Assembly (NCBI GenBank): GCA_910574935.1
Contig: CAJTCU010000009.1
Coordinates: 1 to 64,000, forward strand
Origin: Oscillospiraceae bacterium
GTDB lineage: Bacteria > Bacillota > Clostridia > Oscillospirales > Acutalibacteraceae
Length of the DNA stretch: 64,000 nucleotides
Reading direction: 5' to 3'
Shown: positions 34,946 through 43,178 of the stretch, piece after piece
Layout of the letters: every line of letters begins with the position of its first letter
Numbering within the stretch: the stretch's first letter is position 1
Position numbers and translations under genes: made by a program
Notes under the pieces: generated by a model
Database searches by the model: none
Told to the model about the DNA's origin: nothing
What the model saw: only the letters and a program-made list of their open reading frames with translations

Positions 34946-36439
34946 TTAGAGATTATCATCTTTTTCAGCCAGCCGGACAATTAAGAGCAGATCTACCAGC
35001 CTAAGTTCGCCATCATTGTCCACATCCGCCGCCTCCCAGTGCGCCTGTGTTCGGAAAGTAGTCGCGCCTAAAAAGCACCTCTGCGCCAAAAGAACGTCCT
35101 CCCGGTCCACCTGGCCAGAGCCATCGCAGTCTCCAAATATGGCAATTTGTAGCCGCTGGCCTGTAATACTGTTTTCTACCATCATACCGGTTTTCATCTT
35201 ACCGCCGGTTACCAGAACCTCCCCGTCGGTATAGACCAAAACCGGCTCTGGGCCACAGAGCTCCCGGACCTGGGTCAGTGTAGAACCACTGGGCAACATC
35301 AGGAAATTACCGTCAATGCGGGGTTCTCTGGCATTTGCAAGAATATCTGGGCTAGGTTGTCCATCATCAGGGGTAGGGCTCGGTTCCAGAGAAGGCCCCG
35401 CACTGGGAGAAGGTTCTTCCGTAGGCTCATTGGTAGGCGTAGGGTCTGTGCTGGGCTCAGGCTCTACTGTAGCTGGTGGGCTGGGTACCTCCTCTACGGG
35501 AGAAAATACACCCTCCACTATCTGAAACATCCCGTTTTCCATGGTCAAGATATAGGGGCCAGCCACTGCAATCACCCGGCCGTTTACCGCACAGGCCTCC
35601 TCCTGTTTTCCTTCCCAAGAGTACTTCCAAACCGTACTGTTCCCATCAGAGAGGTAAAAGCCTTCTTCTCCGCCCCAGCAGAAGTCCGGGTCCATCGCTG
35701 CACCGCTGAGCACCGGAACTATCTCTCCTTCTTCCAGCAGACAGATCGAACCGCTTTCATCCACGAAAGCCTCATCACCCAAAAGCTTTACCGGACTCAG
35801 GCAGGAATATCGTTCCATTTCCTCTTCTTGTCCACTTTTCCAACGGCAAAGAATCTGGTTCGAATAGGCATAAATCCATCCCCCAGGACTCACCGCCAGG
35901 TAGTCTATACAGTCCAAAGAGCTTTCCGCGCCGGTCTCATCCCCTGGGTAATAGGTAGTAAAGGATCCTTCCTGTACCGCTACGTACAACTCACCGCTGG
36001 AAGAAAACGCACATTGCTCTTCACTTCCCAGAGGCGCAAGAAAAAACTGGGTATATTCCGCGGCAGCGTCCATATCCAGACCTGCGTCCAAAGGAGTCAA
36101 AGTTTGTAGACCGTCACCAGCATTTAGCACCCATAGCTTTCCGCCAGAAACCGCGAGCTCTCTGGGAGAGTCTGTTAGCTGTAAAGGGTCGAATAGCCGG
36201 TCCGTCCCGTATACAGTGGCCCCATCTCCCTCTTGAAAAGCCAGAAAAAACTTGTCCTCAGAGCAGTCAAATAAAAGGAGCCTTTTCCCTTCCGGGTCTA
36301 TGACGGCAAGAGGCTCCAAGTTCACCGGTCTGACCGTCCCCTGAAACAAAGCAAAGACCATCACTAGAAGCCATAATATCGCTAACTTTATCTTGGCCTC
36401 AAGCCTTGGCACCCTCTCTGTGGTGGTTCTGTCTTTCAT
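34946..36439 (-). CDS. Membrane-anchored protein with dockerin-like C terminus
   Basis: 497 aa. An N-terminal membrane segment (LAILWLLVMVFALFQGTV, about residues 18-36) anchors it or acts as an uncleaved signal. Residues about 45-330 form repeated beta-strand units (for example LAVSGGKLWVLNAGDGL, VSPGGWIYAYSNQILCRW, EEGFYLSDGNSTVWKYSW) that look like a beta-propeller. A Pro/Ser/Glu-rich linker of about 50 residues follows. The last 60 residues hold two EF-hand-like calcium loops, GDCDGSGQVDREDVLLAQR and DVDNDGELRLVDLLLIVRL, the layout of a type I dockerin. No cohesin is visible in the window. Partner and function are unknown. Confidence 0.75.
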   Translation of the reverse strand: MKDRTTTERVPRLEAKIKLAILWLLVMVFALFQGTVRPVNLEPLAVIDPEGKRLLLFDCSEDKFFLAFQEGDGATVYGTDRLFDPLQLTDSPRELAVSGGKLWVLNAGDGLQTLTPLDAGLDMDAAAEYTQFFLAPLGSEEQCAFSSSGELYVAVQEGSFTTYYPGDETGAESSLDCIDYLAVSPGGWIYAYSNQILCRWKSGQEEEMERYSCLSPVKLLGDEAFVDESGSICLLEEGEIVPVLSGAAMDPDFCWGGEEGFYLSDGNSTVWKYSWEGKQEEACAVNGRVIAVAGPYILTMENGMFQIVEGVFSPVEEVPSPPATVEPEPSTDPTPTNEPTEEPSPSAGPSLEPSPTPDDGQPSPDILANAREPRIDGNFLMLPSGSTLTQVRELCGPEPVLVYTDGEVLVTGGKMKTGMMVENSITGQRLQIAIFGDCDGSGQVDREDVLLAQRCFLGATTFRTQAHWEAADVDNDGELRLVDLLLIVRLAEKDDNL

Positions 36440-36746
36440 GCCCAGCCCTCCTTACTTTCCCATTCACGGTCATTTTCCCGGGCATCCCCTAATCAGCCAA
36501 AATGGCCAAAGATTGGCGGTTGACCTACAAGGCGCTTCTGCCTGGATTAACGGAATGGAATGCTACCGAAGTTGATATGAAGATTGCTTTTCAAACAGAG
36601 TAGAAACCCGTCAACAATTACCAAATGCAATACTGTCATAAGTATATTTTTAGTTTATATGCTATTCCATTTCTTGTCAAGCAGTCAACACGATTTTTCT
36701 TCTCATTTTTTGTATAATGTGATACATTTTCACAAATTCAATAAAA

Positions 36747-36798
36747 TGACTAAAAGTCAAATTTATCTCTTGCGCGAAGGACAAACCTGCGTTATAAT
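36747..36798 (+). promoter_or_regulatory. TetR gene promoter with operator palindrome
   Basis: TTGCGC (36770-36775), 17 nt, TATAAT (36793-36798). The operator TGACTAAAAGTCA (36747-36759) ends 10 nt before the -35 box. It is the exact reverse complement of operator 1 at the MMPL promoter, at nearly the same distance from the -35. The preceding part of the gap (36440-36740) holds only A+T-rich sequence with no supported gene. Confidence 0.8.
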
Positions 36799-36826
36799 AG
36801 AGGAAAAACTGGAAGAGGGCGATACC

Positions 36827-37411
36827 ATGGGAAAAGTGCAGGAAAACAAACAGCAAAAGCGCCAGGCCCTGTTGGACGCCGCATACGACCTGTTTTTAGA
36901 GCAGGGACTGAACAAGACCAGCATTGACAGTATTGTTCATCGCGCAAAGGTGGCAAAGGGTACCTTCTATTTGTATTTTTCCGATAAGGACGCCATTTTG
37001 CAGGCTCTCATGTGGCGCATCAGCGAACACATCTTTGACGAAGCCTTAGCAGAGGTTGCCAAACTGGGACAAGTTCCTTTTAGCCAAAAGGAGCTTGCTC
37101 TTGTAGACTACATCATTGAGTACCTGCGCCGCAACTCTTTCTTGCTGCGGCTTATCCGCCACAGCCTGCGCTGGCCCAGCATCGACCAGTTAGACAGCGG
37201 AGAGCCGCCCGCTCTATTTGCCAAAGTGTTTCATGTAATTCGAGCCTGTCCAGAAATGGCAGGCCGAAATGAGCGAGAGCTCTACCAGCGGCTGACCGCC
37301 ATTGTCAGCATGTGTATCAGCGTCTGCTATGGATGCGTTATTGAGCATAGTCCCGACACTCTGGACAACATGAAGCCTGTGCTGTATGACATTATCAAAA
37401 AGAGCCTTTAA
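36827..37411 (+). CDS. TetR-family regulator, probable repressor of the MMPL operon
   Basis: 194 aa from the ATG at 36827, downstream of the promoter; the longer frame to 36584 would start upstream of it. The helix-turn-helix is ALLDAAYDLFLEQGLNKTSI and AKVAKGTFYLYFSDKDAIL (residues about 11-55), typical of TetR. The C-terminal ligand domain is helical and ends with a cysteine-containing segment (IVSMCISVCYGCVIEH). TetR proteins of this kind usually sit next to the MMPL/heptad genes they control; here the gene is 34 kb away but shares the operator. It precedes the methionine-sulfoxide reductase gene by 10 nt. Confidence 0.9.
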   Translation: MGKVQENKQQKRQALLDAAYDLFLEQGLNKTSIDSIVHRAKVAKGTFYLYFSDKDAILQALMWRISEHIFDEALAEVAKLGQVPFSQKELALVDYIIEYLRRNSFLLRLIRHSLRWPSIDQLDSGEPPALFAKVFHVIRACPEMAGRNERELYQRLTAIVSMCISVCYGCVIEHSPDTLDNMKPVLYDIIKKSL

Positions 37412-37421
37412 GGAGATTTTT

Positions 37422-37883
37422 ATGAATTATCCTCTTCTGTTAGCCCAGGCTGCTGCCCTAGTGGAGAACGAACGCTACCCAGTGCCGAACCTAGCCAATC
37501 TTTCCGCTTTGCTTTGGGAACACATGGACGGTATCAACTGGGCGGGGTTTTACCTTACTGTGAGGGAGGAGCTGCTTTTGGGCCCTTTTCAGGGAAAACC
37601 AGCCTGCATCCGTATTCCCTGGGGGCAGGGTGTTTGTGGCGCGGCAGCCGCGCAAGGGAAGGTTTTAGTAGTGCCAGATGTGCACTCCTTCTCCGGACAC
37701 ATCGCCTGTGATAGCTCCAGCCGTTCGGAAATTGTCGCGCCACTGCTATATGAGAACCGGGTGGTGGGAGTGCTGGACATAGACAGTCCCATGTTAGCTC
37801 GTTTCACACCTGAGGACGCGGCTGGACTGGAGCAACTAGCCCAGTTGGCTGCGGCTGCCTGCGACTGGAACCTATTCGCGTAA
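37422..37883 (+). CDS. Free methionine-(R)-sulfoxide reductase (GAF domain)
   Basis: 153 aa from the ATG at 37422 with AAGGAG. The pattern NWAGFYL, LLLGPFQGKPACIRIPWG, GVCGAAA and DVHSFSGHIACDSSSRSEI is that of fRMsr enzymes. The three active-site cysteines lie in PACIRI, GVCG and HIACD. It reduces free methionine-R-sulfoxide using thioredoxin. It is probably co-transcribed with the TetR gene and so may fall under the same control. Confidence 0.94.
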   Translation: MNYPLLLAQAAALVENERYPVPNLANLSALLWEHMDGINWAGFYLTVREELLLGPFQGKPACIRIPWGQGVCGAAAAQGKVLVVPDVHSFSGHIACDSSSRSEIVAPLLYENRVVGVLDIDSPMLARFTPEDAAGLEQLAQLAAAACDWNLFA

Positions 37884-37990
37884 TGCGGGGAATTCTAGAG
37901 AGGGTCTCCCCCACCGCCAAGCTGGCTCTAATTTTGTGCGCCGCGCTGGACAAAACATTTGAGCAGCTTTCTATTTTGCCGGCTGACGCT

Positions 37991-38731
37991 TCAGCTGCCT
38001 CTTCTTCGCCGAATGGCAAGCGGGCAACAGTACATCACGGTCCATAGAACTCCCGCGATTAGCGGAATTCCCAGCAAATATCCTGGACTGCCCAGCCAGC
38101 TCTCGAACCAAGCCAGAGGGTTGTTTTCTCCAGCCCGGGCCAGAAACATAAAATTGGTCCCAAACGCCTGGTTGAAAAAGTAGATTCCTACCGCCACTAA
38201 AAAAGCGACCGGAAGCACTTTTGCCAGCCGCTGAAAGCAGGGCGAAAATCCTCCGCAGAGCAGTAAAACTGGATATAATAACAGCAAAATATGGGCGGTA
38301 AAGCTATGAATGCACAGCGCGTTGGCCAAGGGCAGATAGGCCCAGCCTGGAAATATCAGAGCTAGCAGCGCCCCAGGCAGACACACAGCATACAGTACCT
38401 CTCGCAGGCACTGGCTAGGGCGAATGGCGTCTGTTGCAATGAGAAAAATATTAACGCTGCATAAGTGCAGCGGAAGAAACGACAGACGAAAGTTTCCGCT
38501 GCGCAGGGCAATATAATATTTAAGCAGTTCATCAGCCACCAGAAGAACCGCCACTGCCCGCCGCGCGGTCCGGCGGAAGCTTTCTCCCCAACCGCGGTAA
38601 AGCCTGCCTAAAAACAAGCACAGGCCAAAGGCCAGGGCGATCCATAAAAGATGTCCGACGCACCAGGGACGAAAGCCCGCCCCTGGCGGTATAGTATATT
38701 CTGTATCCCAAAAAAATGATGTGTTTATCAT
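37991..38731 (-). CDS. YwaF/TIGR02206-type integral membrane protein
   Basis: 246 aa from the ATG at 38731. Seven hydrophobic segments are visible. The pattern LPLHLCSVNIFL in the third helix and the C-terminal GTNFMFLARAGENNPLAWFESWLGSPGYLL match the YwaF family. The histidine and polar residues inside helices suggest transport or enzyme activity in the membrane, but function is unknown. Confidence 0.85.
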   Translation of the reverse strand: MINTSFFWDTEYTIPPGAGFRPWCVGHLLWIALAFGLCLFLGRLYRGWGESFRRTARRAVAVLLVADELLKYYIALRSGNFRLSFLPLHLCSVNIFLIATDAIRPSQCLREVLYAVCLPGALLALIFPGWAYLPLANALCIHSFTAHILLLLYPVLLLCGGFSPCFQRLAKVLPVAFLVAVGIYFFNQAFGTNFMFLARAGENNPLAWFESWLGSPGYLLGIPLIAGVLWTVMYCCPLAIRRRRGS

Positions 38732-38954
38732 AGCGAATAGGTCTCCAGCCTTTGCTCCCTTACACCGGGGGGAAGCACCCCTCACTTTTTTACATGAATG
38801 CGGCAAACACAGTTGAAGAAAAAAAGAAGCGTTTCCTTTTTACACAAATCTTTAAGATGAGAGCGCCGCACAAAGAACTTCCTCTCTGTACGACGCCCTC
38901 TCTTTTATTATTGGCAAATTAGACCCGCTCTATGCTTTTTTGAAAGCCTCTATT

Positions 38955-39806
38955 TTAGGCACAGCAGCACTGTTTCGTTAGGATAACTTCTCCTGTACAG
39001 CTGGGCTCGTCGCGGATGATTTCTCCCACACAGGGCACATAGATGCGGCCGGACTGCGGATTTTTAACGCTTACAATCGGCGCCGTCAGAGTAGCCTCAA
39101 CTTGGGAGCGCTCAAAGCTCAAGTCTGTGTCAACCATCTGGCAATTTACAAGCTTTAGGCCCTTGCAGTAGCACAAAGGCTGGGTGCCGATGATCTTACA
39201 ATTTTCAAAGGTAACGTTCTCGCAGTACCAGGCCAAATACTCGCCCTTTATAGTACTATTTCGTACCGTCACATTTTTTGCGTGCCAAAAAGCGTCTTTG
39301 GTATCAAACTTACAGTTTTCAAAGCTGGAATTCTCAATGTACTGGAAAGAGTACTTGCCCTTTAGGGTGACTCCGTCAAAACGCAGTCCGTCAGAGCGCA
39401 TCATAAAATATTCGCTCTCTGCCCTACAGTCCTTCATCTCCACATCATGAACCGACCAGCCGAACTCTGGGGAAATAATATCGCAGTCCCGCATTTTGAT
39501 GTCTCCACATTCCCGCAGGGCTTTGATTCCGTGAAGTTTGGTGCGGGTCATCTCCACATGGTGGGAATACCACAGCGCCGCCCGACACAGCGGGGTCATT
39601 TCAGAGTCTGTGATGGTTAGGCTCTCATCATGCCAAAAGGGATAGCGCAGGTTAAAAAAGCAATGCTCCACCACAATGCCGCAGCCTTCTTTAAAGGCGC
39701 TTTCTCCATCGGCGGGTCCGTCAAAAGCACAGTTTTTTACCAGCATATCTCGTGCGCCATATAAAGCGCGTTCTTGGTCAAAGGTTTTATTCTCTACAGT
39801 GGTCAT
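38955..39806 (-). CDS. DUF3737 beta-helix protein
   Basis: 283 aa. Repeated units such as VKNCAFDGPADGESAFKE, VEHCFFNLRYPFWH, FENCKFDTKDAFWHAKNV and FENCKIIGTQPLCYCKGL give a pectate-lyase-like right-handed helix. The start and the YGARD segment match DUF3737. No signal peptide is seen, so it is cytoplasmic. Related genes often accompany conserved metabolic regulators; function is unknown. It stands alone. Confidence 0.88.
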   Translation of the reverse strand: MTTVENKTFDQERALYGARDMLVKNCAFDGPADGESAFKEGCGIVVEHCFFNLRYPFWHDESLTITDSEMTPLCRAALWYSHHVEMTRTKLHGIKALRECGDIKMRDCDIISPEFGWSVHDVEMKDCRAESEYFMMRSDGLRFDGVTLKGKYSFQYIENSSFENCKFDTKDAFWHAKNVTVRNSTIKGEYLAWYCENVTFENCKIIGTQPLCYCKGLKLVNCQMVDTDLSFERSQVEATLTAPIVSVKNPQSGRIYVPCVGEIIRDEPSCTGEVILTKQCCCA

Positions 39807-39930
39807 GACAACGCTCCTTTTTTCAGCTGGATATAAGTCAGCATTTTTTAATGTCTACCATTATACTCCACTTTCACAAAAAATGCAAATGCTTCTCTCT
39901 TATACTTTGTCATGCTCTGTAGGCATCGTT

Positions 39931-40923
39931 CTATTTTTTCTCTTGATCCTCTTCCCTTTCCGCCTGAGAGACCTGAGCCCTCCGCTGTTCTTTTTGCATA
40001 TCTTGTATCAGTTTCTTTTGCTGTTCCCGGCGCTCCCGTGCCTGCCGGCGAGGCCGAGCTGTGCACAAAAGGATAATACCCACAATGGCCAAGAGGAGAG
40101 CTAGGGTGGGCAGATGCACCACCAAGAACAGCCCCAGCTCCTGGAAAAACCTTCCCAGATCCCGGGCGTTCCCTTTCATGCCAGACCACGCCCTGCTCAT
40201 CCAGCTTTCTGGCTCGGGCTGGGTTAGGTCCGCCACCTCCCGCAAGTTTAGATAAACCGTGCTGTAGTCGATCTGATTGTCGTAGACCCGTAAGGTGGAT
40301 TCATAGCTTTGCAGCTGGGCCCGCACCGTGGCCAGCCTGTCCTCTATATTGAGGATGTCCTCCAGACTTTTGGCCTCCTCTAGCAGCTCCAAAAGCCGGC
40401 CTTCCTCTACCCGCAGAGCCTGACGGTAGCTCTCTGCATCCACATAGTTCAGGGTTACGTCCTCTTCCTGGCGGGAACGGGTAACAATATTACAATTTTC
40501 TCCCACAGTTTCCAAAAAATGATTCAGCTGCTGGGCGGGCACCCGCAAGGTCATCTGACAGCTGCGGTTATGACTACCATAGGAATCCATCTCCGAAGAT
40601 TCCACATAGCCTTCTACCTGTTGCAGCTCTTCCTCCAGCCAGATAAGAAAGCTATCATATTCTTTGGTCTCTGCGCCTAAGTGCACAGTAGTAATCAGCT
40701 TTCGATGATCTCGGGGACGCACCCCTTCTGTAGATTCAGGCGTGGACTCAAATCCCCGTTCCACCTCCTCCACAGCGGCCGAGCTGGTACTGCCGGTTTC
40801 CTGGGCCGCATATGCGTTGCTCTTGTCCCCACCGTTTCCTGCACAGGCGGAGAGGCTGAACACCAGCAGAATTACCAGACTCATCCCCAGGACAGCTCTT
40901 AATTGCATCAGACACTTTCTCAT
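39931..40923 (-). CDS. DUF4349 lipoprotein
   Basis: 330 aa from the ATG at 40923 (AAAGGAG); a GTG two codons earlier is also in frame. A lipobox (SLSAC) lies near residue 27. The domain LITTVHLGAETKEYDSFLIWLEE and the coiled-coil LLELLEEAKSLEDILNIEDRLATVRAQL match DUF4349. One membrane segment near residues 265-290 (LFLVVHLPTLALLLAIVGIILL) is followed by a basic, charged tail in the cytoplasm. Being both lipidated and membrane-spanning gives a hairpin topology. Function unknown; related proteins are linked to envelope integrity. Confidence 0.9.
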   Translation of the reverse strand: MRKCLMQLRAVLGMSLVILLVFSLSACAGNGGDKSNAYAAQETGSTSSAAVEEVERGFESTPESTEGVRPRDHRKLITTVHLGAETKEYDSFLIWLEEELQQVEGYVESSEMDSYGSHNRSCQMTLRVPAQQLNHFLETVGENCNIVTRSRQEEDVTLNYVDAESYRQALRVEEGRLLELLEEAKSLEDILNIEDRLATVRAQLQSYESTLRVYDNQIDYSTVYLNLREVADLTQPEPESWMSRAWSGMKGNARDLGRFFQELGLFLVVHLPTLALLLAIVGIILLCTARPRRQARERREQQKKLIQDMQKEQRRAQVSQAEREEDQEKK

Positions 40924-41037
40924 AAGCACACTCTCCTTTTCTTGATATTCTCACCAAAAGTATAGCAAGACAGGAGAATCTTTTCAACACAAATTGCAGG
41001 ATTGTAACCTAAACTTACTAAATTGTAATGAGTCCCT

Positions 41038-41415
41038 TCAAAACTTTACCTTGTGCTTATGGTTGGCTCCTAAAACGCCGCCGATAACTCCGCCCAGCAG
41101 CACGGCCGCGGCCTTTCCCGCGCCGCCCAGGCCTGGCTGTACCTGATACAAGCATACTGAAACTAGCGCGGCGCACACCAGCAGCAAGGCGCCTCCTGAC
41201 AAGCCCAGCAGTAGGCCCTTCTCTCGAACGGAAAGAGAAGACAGGAACCCGCCCAAAAAGGCCGCAACACATCCTATTAGGGTGGTAATCAACGCTAAAC
41301 TTCCCCTGGGCAGAGATGCGGAGCGGCACACAAAAAAGGCCGCAACAGCCAGCAGCAGCGCACTAATCCCCAGGGTAATAAACGCGGAGAGAAGAAATGC
41401 CTTGAACCATTTCAT
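41038..41415 (-). CDS. TIGR04086-family membrane protein
   Basis: 125 aa with four hydrophobic segments: KAFLLSAFITLGISALLLAVAAFF, ALITTLIGCVAAFLGGFLSSL, LLLGLSGGALLLVCAALVSVCL, AVLLGGVIGGVLGA (each given in outline). In Clostridia this family lies between yajC and the scfAB (SCIFF) genes. Here yajC is in place but no SCIFF gene follows. Function is unknown. Confidence 0.85.
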   Translation of the reverse strand: MKWFKAFLLSAFITLGISALLLAVAAFFVCRSASLPRGSLALITTLIGCVAAFLGGFLSSLSVREKGLLLGLSGGALLLVCAALVSVCLYQVQPGLGGAGKAAAVLLGGVIGGVLGANHKHKVKF

Positions 41416-41527
41416 AACAAAAAGACCTCACAGCTTTTTTAGTATGGTACATACGCTAAGTATGATACATCCTTATGAGCTGCGGGGCCCTCTTATTCAT
41501 AAAACCATCAAATCATTTTACAAGCTT

Positions 41528-41860
41528 TTAGGCATCGTCTTCATGCACAGTCTCTACGCTGCCAATGGCCCAGCGCTTCACCCGCAGCTTTGATTTATCG
41601 CTGCCTGTTTCGATGATTACAGACTCAGACTCATCCTTTACCGCGACGATGCGTCCGCAGATTCCGCCAATGGTAGTAATCTCGTCTCCCACCTGGGCGT
41701 TTTTGCGCATTTCAGCCTCTTTTTTCTTCTTTTTGTTCTGCGGGCGGAAAAAGATAAAATAAAGCGCTACAAAAAACAGGCCATACACCAAAAGCATAAT
41801 GATCAGGCTCATTCCACCGCCCTGTGCCGCCGCCGCGTCCAATAGATTCAGGTTAGACAT
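41528..41860 (-). CDS. yajC: Preprotein translocase subunit YajC
   Basis: 110 aa from the ATG at 41860 (GGAAGGG upstream). One membrane helix (LIIMLLVYGLFFVALYFIFF) is followed by RPQNKKKKKEAEMRKNAQVGDEITTIGGICG, the family signature. It is an accessory part of the Sec/SecDF machinery. It follows tgt as in many bacteria. Confidence 0.95.
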   Translation of the reverse strand: MSNLNLLDAAAAQGGGMSLIIMLLVYGLFFVALYFIFFRPQNKKKKKEAEMRKNAQVGDEITTIGGICGRIVAVKDESESVIIETGSDKSKLRVKRWAIGSVETVHEDDA

Positions 41861-41963
41861 TTTGTTTTGTACACATCCCTTCCAATGATTACAACTGATT
41901 ATAGCAGGAAAGCCTGAAACATGCAAGTAAATTTGTAAAAATCCACTTTTGTTTTTCCCACGG

Positions 41964-43094
41964 CTAAATCCGACGGGCCAAGGGCCCTATGTTCGCATTG
42001 AAAAATTCTTCAAAGCGGTCCTGGTCCAGAGCATCACGTATCTGCCGTAACAAATTATTATAAAAAAACAAATTATGCATCACTGTTAACCGCAAGGCCA
42101 GCATTTCTCCCGCCTTGAATAAATGGTGGATATACGCCCGGGTAAAGCGTCTGCACACCGGGCACTGGCAGTTTTCGTCTAGGGGAGCTTGGTCCAAAAC
42201 ATACTTGGCGTTCATCATGTTCCGGCACCCCTGCTGGGTAAAGGCATGACCGTGGCGGGCGTTACGGCTAGGCATGACACAGTCAAACAAGTCCACTCCC
42301 CGGCGGACCGCCTCCAGAATATTGGCCGGGGTGCCCACGCCCATCAGATAGCGGATCTTGTCTTTCGGCATATAAGGCTCAATGGCCTCAATCATAGCGT
42401 ACATTTCTTCTGTGGGCTCCCCTACCGCCAGGCCGCCGATACCATAGCCATCCAACTCCATATCCGCGATGCGCTTCATATGCTCTACCCGCAGGTCTGC
42501 AAAGGTGCAGCCCTGGTTAATGCCAAACAGCAGCTGCTGGGGGTTGAGGGTACCCTCCAGGGCGTTTAGCCGGGCCATCTCTGCCTTGCAGCGTTCCAGC
42601 CAGCGGGCTGTGCGGGCACAAGAATTTTTGGCGTATTGATATTCCGCCGGATTCTCCACACACTCGTCAAAGGCCATAGCAATGGTAGATCCCAGGTTAG
42701 ACTGGATACGCATACTTTCCTCTGGCCCCATAAAAATTTTGTGGCCGTCAATATGGGAGGCAAAGGTGACCCCCTCTTCCCGGATATTCCGAAGCTTGGC
42801 CAAAGAGAACACCTGAAAACCGCCGCTATCGGTAAGCACCGGACCGTCCCAGCCGGTAAACTGCCGCACGCCCCCCAGCTGCTTCACCACCTGGTCTCCT
42901 GGACGCAGGTGCAGGTGATAGGTGTTGCACAGCTGCACCTGGCAGTCCAGCTCTTTCAGGTCATAGGCGGACACCGCCCCTTTAATGGCCCCTGCGGTGG
43001 CCACGTTCATAAAAGCTGGGGTTTGTATCGTCCCATGAACTGTTGAAAACTCTCCCCGCCGGGCTTTGCCAGCATTTTTGATTAGTTTGTACAT
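41964..43094 (-). CDS. tgt: tRNA-guanine transglycosylase (queuine)
   Basis: 376 aa from the ATG at 43094, with AAGGAG. TDSGGFQVFSLAKLR holds the catalytic Asp and substrate pocket, GGLAVGEPTEEM and RYLMGVGTPANILEAV follow. The zinc site CQCPVCRRFTRAYIHHLF is intact. It inserts queuine or preQ1 at position 34 of GUN tRNAs. No queuosine-biosynthesis gene is in the window. Confidence 0.97.
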   Translation of the reverse strand: MYKLIKNAGKARRGEFSTVHGTIQTPAFMNVATAGAIKGAVSAYDLKELDCQVQLCNTYHLHLRPGDQVVKQLGGVRQFTGWDGPVLTDSGGFQVFSLAKLRNIREEGVTFASHIDGHKIFMGPEESMRIQSNLGSTIAMAFDECVENPAEYQYAKNSCARTARWLERCKAEMARLNALEGTLNPQQLLFGINQGCTFADLRVEHMKRIADMELDGYGIGGLAVGEPTEEMYAMIEAIEPYMPKDKIRYLMGVGTPANILEAVRRGVDLFDCVMPSRNARHGHAFTQQGCRNMMNAKYVLDQAPLDENCQCPVCRRFTRAYIHHLFKAGEMLALRLTVMHNLFFYNNLLRQIRDALDQDRFEEFFNANIGPLARRI

Positions 43095-43178
43095 AAAAGA
43101 ACTCCTTATCACAATTTATCTTTTCTGTCATCCAGCTATGGTATCTATCTAATATCAGGGCTGGTCTTTCTCTACATT

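Noticed and set aside
35357-36109. A 250-codon plus-strand frame opposite the dockerin-like gene
   Set aside because: No ribosome site, no recognisable domain, and the minus-strand frame has clear domains and start signals.
36584-36826. N-terminal extension of the TetR protein to 36584
   Set aside because: It would place the start upstream of the promoter and operator, and the ATG at 36827 follows a purine-rich site and gives a standard TetR start.
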